A stretch of DNA of 64,000 nt, from positions 156,576,971 through 156,640,970 of the forward strand of contig NC_081411.1 of assembly GCF_030272615.1 (NCBI RefSeq), given 5' to 3'. Below, piece by piece: positions 46,957 through 56,854 of this stretch. This DNA is from Cryptomeria japonica (lineage: Eukaryota > Streptophyta > Pinopsida > Cupressales > Cupressaceae). A program made the position numbers and the translations under genes. Every line of letters begins with the position of its first letter. Positions within the stretch are counted from its first letter, which is position 1. The notes under the pieces are model-generated. The model made no database searches and was not told the origin of the DNA. It saw only the letters and a program-made list of their open reading frames with translations.

Positions 46957-49932
46957 ATGAGTTTTACAACAATAAGCCCTACTTACACTATTCCCGTTAG
47001 ACGAAGCCTTAGAATTAAGTCTTTCCAAGGTTTAATTACTGAGGAGATGGAACCTAATTTGAATGGCCTATTTAATGAGGACATGGGTAATTCCTCTAAT
47101 CCTCTTAATGATGAAGAAGCTCTCCATGAGGTTTCTGTAGAACAACTTTCAAAATTGGATAACCAATTTAATGATTTTCGACAATGGATGTCTCAAGAAT
47201 ACCCCGATAGTCAAGCTCTTCCCTTAATTGAGGGTCTAAAATGTATGGTTCAAAATGATAAGAATGGAATTGATATTTTGCATGGTATTGCACACATTGT
47301 GGATTCGAATGTGATGCCTATGAAGAGTTGTGCCGAAACTTTAGGTTATACACAACCTCTTACCCAAGTTAATCATTCTATTCCTTTGACAACTTCTATT
47401 GCTAGTATACCTACTTTTACATCAAACATAATGACTACTTCAATACAAGACATTCCGCCTATGATCACCAGTCATGGGGGCAATCCCTCTTCTTCAATCA
47501 ACCCTCTTCCTTCATTCAATCCAACTTCTTCATTCATTCCTTCAATGAGTGTTCCTATTATATCTCCACAAATAAACATGACGCAAGGGGGCAATTCATT
47601 TAACCATTCCATTCCTCCTTGTAGTGTTCCTCCTTTCCAATCATCTCCTATGACTAACTATCATAGTGTCCCACCACCTTACTCTCTACCTTCTTTCAAT
47701 AACATAACACCTCCATCACAATCTAACACGTCTAGTATGAACTCTTCGACTGAAGCGACTATCAACAATCTTGCACAAACTGTCTCTTCTTTGCAGCAAC
47801 AAATTGCCTCTATGAATCAATCTAAGTTTAGTGTGCCCACATTTGATGTTGCGAGCCCACTTTCTCTTGACATTGTTCGAGCTATCCCCCCTAAACATGT
47901 TGAAATCCCACATTTGGAGCTTTATAAAGGTAAGGGTGATCCTCTAACACATGTTAAGACATTTCAAACAATATGTACCGATTTTGCTTATGACCAAAGG
48001 TTGCTTGCAAAACTGTTTACTAGAACATTAAGAGATAAAGCCCTACAATGGTATTGCTCATTGCCTTCTTATTCTATTACTTCTTTCGAACAACTTGCAA
48101 ATTCTTTTATTCAACAATTTCAAAACAATATAAGTCCTAAATTTACTTTGATTGATTTAATGCATTGTAAACAAGGTGTTAAAGAAAAAGAGACTGATTT
48201 CATTGGTAGATATAAGCATTTGTATGCTCAAATTTCTTTTCCAGTACCTGACAATGATATTCAAAGAATCTTTATTTCTAATTTAAAAAAAGATATTAGA
48301 GAAAAACTTCTATTTTTTGAGTTTACTTCTTTCCAACAGTTGTGCGCAACTCTTCACAATTATCAACTGACTGTGAGCCAAATGGAACAAGCAAATCCTA
48401 TGGCTCCGAGTGATAAGGGTGATAGTAGTCAACAACCATTTGGGAAGTTTAAACCGAACAGAGAGTCAATTAAATTCAATGAAAACATCATCAACAACAA
48501 TGTGAATGTAGCATCAGGTGTGCATCCTATTTCTAAGTTTTTCAAGAAAGAAAGAAAGTTTACTCCTTTGAATGAATCATTGCATAGTATTATGAATAAG
48601 TTATTGGAACAAAATGTTCTTACTCTTCCTCCTATAAAGCAAATAGATCCTGCAAATATTAATTCACCCTATTTTGATAACAAATCTTTTTGTCAGTTTC
48701 ATCGTCATCCTGGGCATGATACTGAAAAATGTTTTGCTTTAAAGGGTAAAATTCAAGATCTGATTGATAATAATACTATCTCTGTTTCTGGTGTGAATGA
48801 TAAAGGCAACACATCTGTAGCTCCTCCTAACCAAAATCTTAAGATTTTTACCGATCCATTACCTTCTCATACCTCTAATGTGATTGATACTAATGATTCC
48901 TCTGTCTCACCTGATGATCTTGTGTCTATGACTCCGAATGTGATTAACTTTGTGGAACAACATAAAATCCCTAAAGAACCTTCCATCACATTTGATTCCA
49001 GTGAAACTATCAGGGCACCTGATGGTCCCTTATATATAGTTGCAAAAGTCATGAATACACCTTGCCGTGGAGTGCTTATTGATCCTTCTTGTATGGTTAA
49101 TGTCATTACTGAAGAATTTCTTTTTACTTTGCAATTGAATCAAGTGATCTATGACGAAACAAACGTGGTTGTGAAATTATTTGATGCATTTTCTTCTCCT
49201 GCAATTGGTTCTATTACATTACCTATTGAGGTCCATAAAAAATCCCTTGATGTGGACTTTGCTATTATTCCATCATCCGAACAATTTCGTGTGAAGCTAG
49301 GCTATCCTTGGCTATCTTCCATGAAAGCTATTGCTTCTCCTATTCACAAGTGCTTGAAATTTCCCCATAATGGTGAAGTTGTTACTGTCAATCATAGTCT
49401 CTTTAAACCTGCTGAAAGAACTTCTAGCGTTCCTATTGATTACTTTTGGCCTAAACAATTCCAATCTCTTCCACCGCGAAGTGATCATCTTTTCAAATCT
49501 TATCAAAAGTGGAAAAAAGATATGATCCTATCTCTAAGTGAACCTAGAACACCCAAACTTGACATTCCTATCATTCTTGAGAAGGAAGTTCTTCCTTTGA
49601 AAGATAAAACCAATGTCTTTCCTCAAGATTCCCAACCCATCCCTGTGAGTGTGACTATGCCTATATCTAATAAACTTCCTAAAAGTAGACCTATACCTCC
49701 TCGTCATGATGGGCTTGGTCTCCTTCCTAAACCAAATATCCCTCCTTTGTATGGAGCAGTTCCTCCTCCTTCCTCTTATGGAGAGAAGAGACCTTCCTCT
49801 TCTCCTATTATTCAACCTAAGAGACCACAACTTAAACACCCAAGTGATAAGGATGAGAATATTCCTCCTCCTCACTCTTCTCAACTTCCTACTAAGACTA
49901 GACGAAATTGTTCTGCACGTGAACGCCGATGA
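46957..49932 (+). CDS. gag: Element F Gag with degenerate protease-like domain (991 aa)
   Basis: The ATG at 46957 is the first good start after the leader. The N-terminal 280 residues are Ser/Pro/Thr/Asn-rich with a short coiled coil (AQTVSSLQQQIASMNQ). The capsid-like core spans about residues 310-490 (KALQWYCSLPSYSITSFEQL, DLMHCKQGVKEKETDF). The Cys-His motif CQFHRHPGHDTEKC and IQDLID are near residues 577-605. The protease-like region near residue 705 reads VLIDPSCMVNVI: the D-x-G loop of D and E is D-P-S, so catalysis is doubtful. Its second block has LGYPWLSSMKAIASPIHK. The C terminus is Pro-rich. The frame ends at TGA 49930 but stays otherwise open to 50397. Gag could still form particles and package this RNA with a helper's polymerase. 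Confidence 0.88.
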   Translation: MSFTTISPTYTIPVRRSLRIKSFQGLITEEMEPNLNGLFNEDMGNSSNPLNDEEALHEVSVEQLSKLDNQFNDFRQWMSQEYPDSQALPLIEGLKCMVQNDKNGIDILHGIAHIVDSNVMPMKSCAETLGYTQPLTQVNHSIPLTTSIASIPTFTSNIMTTSIQDIPPMITSHGGNPSSSINPLPSFNPTSSFIPSMSVPIISPQINMTQGGNSFNHSIPPCSVPPFQSSPMTNYHSVPPPYSLPSFNNITPPSQSNTSSMNSSTEATINNLAQTVSSLQQQIASMNQSKFSVPTFDVASPLSLDIVRAIPPKHVEIPHLELYKGKGDPLTHVKTFQTICTDFAYDQRLLAKLFTRTLRDKALQWYCSLPSYSITSFEQLANSFIQQFQNNISPKFTLIDLMHCKQGVKEKETDFIGRYKHLYAQISFPVPDNDIQRIFISNLKKDIREKLLFFEFTSFQQLCATLHNYQLTVSQMEQANPMAPSDKGDSSQQPFGKFKPNRESIKFNENIINNNVNVASGVHPISKFFKKERKFTPLNESLHSIMNKLLEQNVLTLPPIKQIDPANINSPYFDNKSFCQFHRHPGHDTEKCFALKGKIQDLIDNNTISVSGVNDKGNTSVAPPNQNLKIFTDPLPSHTSNVIDTNDSSVSPDDLVSMTPNVINFVEQHKIPKEPSITFDSSETIRAPDGPLYIVAKVMNTPCRGVLIDPSCMVNVITEEFLFTLQLNQVIYDETNVVVKLFDAFSSPAIGSITLPIEVHKKSLDVDFAIIPSSEQFRVKLGYPWLSSMKAIASPIHKCLKFPHNGEVVTVNHSLFKPAERTSSVPIDYFWPKQFQSLPPRSDHLFKSYQKWKKDMILSLSEPRTPKLDIPIILEKEVLPLKDKTNVFPQDSQPIPVSVTMPISNKLPKSRPIPPRHDGLGLLPKPNIPPLYGAVPPPSSYGEKRPSSSPIIQPKRPQLKHPSDKDENIPPPHSSQLPTKTRRNCSARERR

Positions 49933-50397
49933 AAGCATTGTCTTAGAGCTCAGGTAGCTACTTCGCAAACTTTGCAATCCCCAAAAACACCTTCAGCTAG
50001 TATTATTCCATTTTCTCCTTAGCCAAAAATTGAGCCAAAATCTCCTAAACATAAGATGCATGATGGTCTTGATCCTGTGCGAGTTAAAGATCCTATTTTT
50101 ATAAATCTTGATGATGATATAGATGAAAATGTTATGCATGATGAAAGTGTTACTCCTGTTCATTCTGATAGTGAATATGAATATGTTGATGTTGATAACC
50201 ATTTATCTAACGCATTTTCTAAAGCACTTATCCTAGCTCCTAGACAAGAACAACGTGGCTCGGAACATGAACATAGCCCTTGTTTGGATCTTGTGATAGC
50301 TCCATCTGCTGTGTTGGATGTTCCTCCTCTAACGTGTTTCCTACCTTCCCGAAATATTGATCAGCAAGATCGGGGGGTAGATGACATGCTAGACTAG
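49933..50397 (+). pseudogene. Element F gag C-terminal extension after stop
   Basis: Same frame as gag, with one TAG near 50021 and ending in TAG at 50395. It encodes an acidic segment (INLDDDIDENV, DSEYEYVDVD) and PSRNIDQQDRGVDDMLD. Its continuity suggests that it was once the tail of the gag protein. No pol follows. Confidence 0.6.
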
Positions 50398-51128
50398 TTC
50401 ATTAGCATAGCAGATTCTCTCCTCCTCTCTTGATCTTTTGTTACTTCTTCTATGTGTTATTCTCATTCTTCTATTTGTTGTCCTTAGTGTTGTCTACTTG
50501 AGGATGATGCAAAGCATTGAGATCTCTTTTGGTCTCTCTCATGTTGACTCAAAAGACACATGTGTTCCCTTCTTCTAGGTGACCTTCCTTGATTGGGGAA
50601 TGAAGAACAATTATGCATACATACATATGATATACATGAATTATCATACAACATACTGACCCTGAGGAAAGTGAAGTCAACTTGTGCTTTGTGTTTTGTG
50701 TCTATTATCCTTGGGCTTATCTCACACTTGGGGGATAAATCCTTGTGATAACGTGCTCCTTTCTCATTTCTTATATGTATCACTACCTTAAAGAAATCAC
50801 CCCCGGTGAGGCGTGTGCAATCGCTTTAATGTAGGGGGGCATACATCCCATTCATATCTCTTCAAGATACTTGAAAATTTCTTGTCAAATTTAGCTTTGC
50901 CTTGAAAATTTTTGATATCTTTCTTGCATGACTCATAGTGAGGGAACCTTACTACTGACAGTCATGGTTCTCCCTCGTGATCTTCCCTTTTACTTTGTCA
51001 ATCGAATTCGTAAGATCCTTAGTCCACTGGGGGCTTGGTGTATCTTGCCTCCTTGACGTGGTGAAAGTTTTTCAATGTTGTTTCCTTGTACTTTACCAGA
51101 AGTATTGGCATACGCTTATACTCCCGCT
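50398..51128 (+). other. Element F non-coding region before polypurine tract
   Basis: No ORF with recognisable similarity on either strand. This short stretch stands where an autonomous relative would carry about 3 kb of pol. Confidence 0.6.
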
Positions 51129-51143
51129 AAAGTGGGGGCTAAA
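51129..51143 (+). promoter_or_regulatory. Polypurine tract of element F
   Basis: AAAGTGGGGGCTAAA ends exactly at the 3' LTR start. Confidence 0.85.
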
Positions 51144-52413
51144 TGTAGCATACTAAAATTGCGACACTTGCAATTTTGACTGCATTTGGGTCTTCACGAT
51201 GGCGATGCAACGTTAAACCTGAATGGAGACCCCAAAACCTACTTGTGACACCAAAAACTGCATTTTCTGCACCTTGGCATGATCTCTCCTTGCACCCTGC
51301 TGTCCCGGGAGGTGGGACCATGGCGCCCAGTGCCCTGGTCCTTCAGGACCATGGCGCCCAGTGCCCTGGTCCCCCAGGAACATGGCGCCCAGCGCCTTGG
51401 TCCCTGGCCCTATTTTGGGCCCGGTCTCTTTTGGACATCGGGTCTTTAAGTTTGCAATTCGGGAAATATTGTTTCCTGGTCAGCCTAAGGTCGAGAAAAT
51501 CAGTCTGTCAACCCTAATTGACAAGTATATAAACTACTTTTCCTCTCCTAGAAGGGGAGAAGAGGAAAAGGAGGACATATGTGTGCAAAGGTGCGGAAGC
51601 GATATTCAAACATTCAAACATTCAAGCATTCAAGCATTCCTTCAAGCAATTGAGCATTCTAAGTCTCCATTCAAGGCTAGGTGTTGCATTCAAGACAAGG
51701 ATTCAACCATTGAAGAGGAGATCACATACAACATACAACATACTACATACATTACACCTTCGCATGTAAGAATACAAACATTCTTACAACAAGGTATCAG
51801 TACTTGTTTACATTACAAACATTTACATTTACAGTATTCTCATTTCTTGGTTAATTCCAAAACTGGGGTTTGACCTAAAGGCAAACCCCTCATCCCTAAC
51901 CCCCCAATCATCCTCTCTTTTCTATGTGTAGGTTGCAGGTACACGGCTATAATTGAAGATCTGGAATCCTTGTGCAGAGACGAATATATCCCCCTTCGTT
52001 TCGCGGATTTTTCGGAGGACCGTGTGCACGCCGGGCGCCATCGTCCTGTCAACTTTCACTCAAATTTACAAAACAACATTATCTCAACATTTTACTACTA
52101 ATTCCAGGTCCGCAGCTTCATCCCATATCCCTATCTCTATTTATAAATGAATCTTTCCTACTTTACATGCATTCCTAGTTCAATCATCCTATCTACATTT
52201 CTTTAAAAAAGAAGGTATCCTTGATGTCTTAACCCTTGAAACTCATTTAGAATCCAATCCTGCATTGTGTGGGATTGGATCTTGTGGGTTTCAACCCCTC
52301 TTTTGAATGTAAAGTCTCTCCCAAGTGAAAACCATCAACCCTAGTGACCTCCCTTCTCTCTCCTCGGAGTTGGGGAGGGGAGAACGACTAGGGTTCGATT
52401 TTTCCGCTTTACA
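51144..52413 (+). repeat. Element F 3' LTR with triplicated 31-bp unit
   Basis: TGTAGCATAC...CTTTACA. It is 61 bp longer than the 5' LTR because the unit GGACCATGGCGCCCAG-GCC-TGGTCC is present three times (51315-51405) instead of once. TATATAAA at 51526-51533. Confidence 0.93.
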
Positions 52414-52418
52414 ATCTA
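52414..52418. repeat. Right target-site duplication of element F
   Basis: ATCTA, identical to 44554-44558. Confidence 0.9.
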
Positions 52419-52502
52419 AAACCATCTAGATGCATTTACATACATAGAATCATTCATTCAAAACATTGCATTAACATCATTGCATATCATTATCTCATCA
52501 TT

Positions 52503-52507
52503 ATATC
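52503..52507. repeat. Left target-site duplication of element G
   Basis: ATATC, identical to 59269-59273. Confidence 0.92.
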
Positions 52508-52952
52508 TGTTGGTGTAAATAAATATTCATTTTGGATATTATTACACTTACTTAAGTTAACTTAGGATAATGCATCTCATCGTAATTTTGAATTGAGACA
52601 CTTAGGGAGGTGTGCACTTAGGGATAGAGCTTGTAGGAGAAATTCCACCTTTTGTGGTCTTATTTTGTTGTTACACTCGACATTCGGTGGGTCATCCACC
52701 TCTTGTGGAATATTATTATTTCTCCTACCTACCCTTAGTATTTCTTACCTACTCTTGTTTCTCATTGAGCCACATGTCATGTTTGTGTGCTCATACATCC
52801 ATATGGCCTTGCCTATATAAGCAAGCCTCTATTCATTGTATTGGTTAATCCAGTTGATCATTTTTATATTGATGAGAATTCAGTTTGTTCTTGTCATTCT
52901 ATTGTCTCTTTTATGCTTTTCATTGTGCCCTTGATCTTGGCAAAATCCAACA
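52508..52952 (+). repeat. Element G 5' LTR
   Basis: TGTTGGTGTAAATAAATATTC...ATCCAACA, 445 bp. TATATAA at 52814-52820. The PBS follows directly with no spacer. Confidence 0.95.
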
Positions 52953-52964
52953 TGGTATCAGAGC
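52953..52964 (+). promoter_or_regulatory. Primer binding site of element G
   Basis: TGGTATCAGAGC is an exact initiator-methionine tRNA PBS. Confidence 0.93.
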
Positions 52965-54488
52965 TTTGGAGGCTTCGTTGATCAGTTTTTGGAGACATCG
53001 TGGAAGGCTTCTACTTTCGGATTTGGGGATCTTCATTTTTGGGGGGCTTCATACAGCGATTTGGACATCACCGTTGAATCCAGGAGGCCATTTCCATAAA
53101 TTTTGACTATAAAGTCGACTTATTTTGGTGAGAAAATTTTTTTTCCCAATTTTGCCTATTTTTCGTATGGATTTCGGATTTTTCCAGGAAAAAAAAAAAA
53201 GAGAAATTCGGAAAAATTTCAAAAAAAAAATTGAAAAAAAAATTTAAAAAAAAAGGGGTTTTGTTTGGGGGTCCGAAGACCCCCCCGTGCGCCGTACACT
53301 GCATTTTCTGTAGGTTTCGCAGTCGCCCGTACCCGCAAAACGCCGCCCGTGTAGGTTCCGGATGCCGCGCCGCCGCCACGCCGAGACCACCCGCCGACAG
53401 CAGCCACAGGTCCCCGACGGCTCCCCCGTCCACCGCTCCGACGCCGCTCGCCTTCGCACAACACCACCACCGGCTCACGGCTCAGCCACGCGGACTCAGC
53501 AGGACCACAGACTGGAGGAACCCGCGCCCGCCACGTGGCAGGCGGCCACTGGCCCGCAGGTACACCCATACATGCAGACTGACACGTCATCTCGGCACGC
53601 AGACCAGTCCAGTCAGCCCATCCATACGCCACGTCAGTGCCACACAGACCGTACGATCTGCCCAGTCACAGCCAAGCAAGCATCCGTACAGTGCCACGTC
53701 ATCCGTACGGCCTGCATAGTCAGCCGCCCAGTCAGCAGTCCGTACAGTACGGATGCCCAGTCAGCAAGGCGGCGAAGTTTTTGCGACAATCATATGGCCA
53801 TCAAATTTAACACAGTGACTTGCTGACGTCAACGCCACATCAGCACTTTTTTGAAATTTTTTTGACCCCTCTCCATTGAGCTTTTCAGTTTTGCAGTCCA
53901 ACTTTGAAAGGCCATTTCTTGCTCATTTTTGCTCTTTTTTTGGTGCAATTTTTTTTGAAATGGGCTAAAATTTTGTGATCTTCGCAGTGGTGTGGTTATT
54001 TTCTGATTTTGGTGCATAGGTTTTCTGGAATTTTCAGATTCTCTCAGTTGTACCTGTCCAATCCTCAATTCTGCAACTTCAAAGGCCTCGTTTGAGCTCA
54101 TACGACCTCCTTTTCAGGTGCCTTTTTTTTGAAAGTGCTTATTTTTTTGTCTACTTTCAGAATCTATGATCAGATTTCAGAGATTTTGAGTGAAAATTGT
54201 ACTTTCAGATATTGGTCTTATTTGGCCTATTAGGTACTTGTAAATTGCTTGGATCTTAGTTAGATCTCTTGCATTAATAGTTTGAGACTCTTTTGGCCTT
54301 GTTGAGGCAGTTGTAAAATTGTAAATCAGAAGTCCACTTTGCCATTTTTTGCAAGTGGCCCATTGTATACGCACTACTTATAAAGTGCCAAAATCATCAC
54401 ATTTGGGGGGGGTTCTTTGATTGAGTGAATTTGGGGGGGTGTCTTGTGTGATTGTGCCTCTCTTTGTGCTCTTTCCATTCTTGTTGCA
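52965..54488 (+). other. Element G leader with a GC-rich block
   Basis: A poly-A/T stretch (53186-53255) is followed by a strongly GC- and CpG-rich block (53256-53830), then T-rich sequence. The block contains repeated CAGTCAGC and CCGTAC words. Open frames on both strands in the block are long only because AT-rich stops are absent; none matches a known domain. No such block is seen in elements B or C. Confidence 0.75.
53267..53284 (+). repeat. Perfect stem-loop at start of GC-rich block
   Basis: GGGGGTC and GACCCCC pair perfectly around a CGAA loop. In RNA it would be a very stable 7-bp hairpin. Confidence 0.85.
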
Positions 54489-55478
54489 ATGAGTCCTAAT
54501 AAGTTTCCACCATTAACTCCACATAATTATGCATCATGGAAAATTAAAGTATGGAGTAAACTAATGGAAAAGGGTCTCACACACTACATAGATGGAACAA
54601 TAACAGCACCACCTGATCCTAAGGCTGATCCAAATGCTCAATTAGAATGGCTCATAAAGAATTGCATGGCTCTTGGAACCTTACGCAAGTATGTATCAGA
54701 TGACCTCATTTTCCACATTGAGAAGTGTAAAACAATTAAAGAGGCTTGGGATATGTTTCAAAAATTGTATGGACAAGTTGATGAAATCAGAGGCTATCAA
54801 ATTGATAATGAGCTCACCAACTTAGATCCCAAGAATTTTGATACAATCCAAGATTATGTAACCAAAGCAAATGAGCTAAGAGCAAAGCTAAAGGATTGTG
54901 GAATTGACAAGAAGGATGCTCAATTGATATTCAACTTGTTGGACAAGCTTGCACCAGAATATGCAACATTTGTATCTAGCTTCCAAACTCATCGTTTGAC
55001 AGTGGGGAGTTCTTATGTTATGCCTTCATTTGATGCTTTCATAGAAATGTTGATATTGGAACAATCTAAGTTGTTGAACATGGGGTTTCTCAAGTCTTCA
55101 AAGTCCAAGGCTTTGGTAGCAAATCAAGGAAATCAAGGAAGTCAAGGCAAAGATTCCAACAAGAAGAAGAAGCAATCTAAGTCTCAACCACACCAGGAAA
55201 AGGGACAATCATCTTCTCCATCACAAGCCACTTTTCAATCCTCTTCCAAGAAGGGGACACCACCTAAGAAGGATAAACCAACTTGTGCATATTGCAAAAA
55301 GTATGGTCATGATGAGCATCGATGCCACGCAAAGCAAGTTGATGAGTTAACCAATCTTCTCAAGAAAAACAACATCAACTTGCCATCCGCCTACACAAAG
55401 AAGGATTCAACTCCTTCCTCTTCCTCACAGTCTAAGGGAAAAGGGCAAGCATTTGTGGCTACAACAGGTTCTTCATAG
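54489..55478 (+). CDS. gag: Element G Gag (330 codons to TAG)
   Basis: The chosen ATG at 54489 (MSPNKFPPL) begins the Copia gag fold: YASWKIKVWSKLMEKGLTHY, IKEAWDMFQKLYGQ, LDKLAPEYATFVSSF. A Lys/Ser/Gln-rich basic linker (residues about 210-265) leads to a complete zinc knuckle CAYCKKYGHDEHRC (55288-55329). An upstream open stretch from 54444 lacks ATG. The frame ends at TAG 55476, four codons before the protease motif, so in an intact copy gag would be fused to pol. The protein forms the particle that packages the RNA. Confidence 0.88.
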   Translation: MSPNKFPPLTPHNYASWKIKVWSKLMEKGLTHYIDGTITAPPDPKADPNAQLEWLIKNCMALGTLRKYVSDDLIFHIEKCKTIKEAWDMFQKLYGQVDEIRGYQIDNELTNLDPKNFDTIQDYVTKANELRAKLKDCGIDKKDAQLIFNLLDKLAPEYATFVSSFQTHRLTVGSSYVMPSFDAFIEMLILEQSKLLNMGFLKSSKSKALVANQGNQGSQGKDSNKKKKQSKSQPHQEKGQSSSPSQATFQSSSKKGTPPKKDKPTCAYCKKYGHDEHRCHAKQVDELTNLLKKNNINLPSAYTKKDSTPSSSSQSKGKGQAFVATTGSS

Positions 55479-55775
55479 CAATGGATACTTGACTCAGGTG
55501 CCTCATATCACATGGGTTCTACAAAGCAGTAGTTTTCTTCATTGGAGCCATCTAAGGTACCTCACATTTACATAGGTGATGACACACAAGTAGAGGTTGA
55601 AGGGAAAGGTTCAGTTGACATGGATGATGGAACATTTGAGAATGTTCTCTATGTTCCTAACTTGTCTACCAACCTTCTCTCCATCTACCAAATCACTCAC
55701 TATGGAAATGGGAAAAAAGTTGAGTTTACACCAGATTCAGTTGTGGTAAAGGAATTGATGATGATGCCTTGGTAG
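55479..55775 (+). pseudogene. pr: Element G protease, interrupted
   Basis: The active-site motif WILDSGASYHM is intact at 55482-55515. A TAG near 55530 (after STKQ) and a frameshift near 55760 (in the GATGATGAT run) break it. The flap region reads VEGKGSVDM and VLYVPNLSTNLLS. Confidence 0.88.
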
Positions 55776-56854
55776 CAGTGGGACAAGTCAATGACAACTC
55801 AAGGCTTTATTCATTCTCCCACTTTGTGCCAAGTTCACCTTCTAGGGCCTTGCTTACTCATTCAAATTTAGAAAGTAAGCTATGGCATGAGCAGTTTGGT
55901 CACCTTAACTATCGCTATCTTCAGCAGCTAAGCACTAAAGACATGGTCACAGGTCTTCCTCGAATCAGTTTTTCAGAGGGTGTATGTTCAGGTTGTTCCA
56001 TGGGCAAGCATCCCGAAGAGAAGTTTGATAAAGAGAAAACTTGGAGAGCTTTGGAAGTTCTTCAACTTGTTCACAGTGATGTAGCAGGTCCATTTCCAGC
56101 ACCTTCATTCAGTAAGGCCCGCTATGTTCTTACCTTCATTGATGACTACTCCCGCTTCACTTGGGTCTACTTTCTCATTCATAAGAGTGAAGTATTTGAC
56201 AGATTTCAGGACTTCAAGACTCGTGTGGAGAAGCAATCAGGGAAAGTGGTCAAGATTCTTCGCACAGATAATGGAAGGGAATATGTGAACAAGAGACTTG
56301 AGGATTTTTGTACCTTTGAGGGGATTGATCTTCAGCATTCTATTGCATACACTCCACAGCAGAACGGGGTTGCAGAACGCAAGAATAGAACTCTCAAAGA
56401 AATGGCTAGCTATATGATTCATGCACGTTCTCTTGATCCCGCCTTTTGGGCAGAGGCTATCAGTTGTGCCACACACATCCAGAATCGGGTTCCTCACAAA
56501 GCTTTACAAGGTATTACTCCTTTTGAAGCTTGGGCTAGTAGGAAACCGATTGTGAGACATTTCAGAGTCTTTGGGTGTCCAGCATGGGCTCCCATACCTC
56601 CACAGAAACACAAGGCATTGGAACCTCAGAGTCGACCTTGCATATTTGTTGGATATCCTGAGGGTGTTAAGGCATACAGATTGATGGATCCAGAGACACA
56701 TGAGGTATTCATTGAGAGGAGTGTTCACTTTGAGGAAAGCTCTCCTAGCTTAGCCTCTCTACCTCCTCCACCTTCCTCCATTGTGGATAGTGATGTTAGT
56801 GATTCAGATGATGAGACTCCCTCAACTCCGACTCGCAGGGTTCCACCTCCATAG
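55769..56854 (+). pseudogene. int: Element G integrase
   Basis: The GAG-pre-integrase block has LWHEQFGHLNYRYLQQLS and CSGCSMGK (zinc ligands H-H-C-C). The core has VHSDVAGPFPAPS, FIDDYSRFTWVYFL, RTDNGREYVNK and QQNGVAERKNRT, so the D-D-E triad is complete. The C-terminal part has HFRVFGCPAWAPIPPQKHKA and IFVGYPEGVKAYR. It ends at TAG 56852 within the Pro-rich linker to RT; the same frame continues into RT. Uninterrupted over 361 codons. Confidence 0.92.

Larger units (their letters stand above)
44559..52413 (+). mobile_element. Element F: gag-only non-autonomous Ty3 retrotransposon
   Basis: It has LTRs of 1209 and 1270 bp, a PBS, a 1.2-kb leader, one large gag-protease-like ORF and a polypurine tract, with TSD ATCTA. 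There is no RT, RNase H or integrase anywhere in its 5.4-kb interior. The Cys-His motif and the PBS match element D, so D-like elements are likely helpers. LTRs differ at roughly 3 percent of sites by eye. Confidence 0.93.

Noticed and set aside
53107-53826. Overlapping long ORFs on both strands in the GC-rich leader of element G
   Set aside because: They are open because stop codons are rare in GC-rich DNA; no domain, no consistent start, and both strands are equally open.
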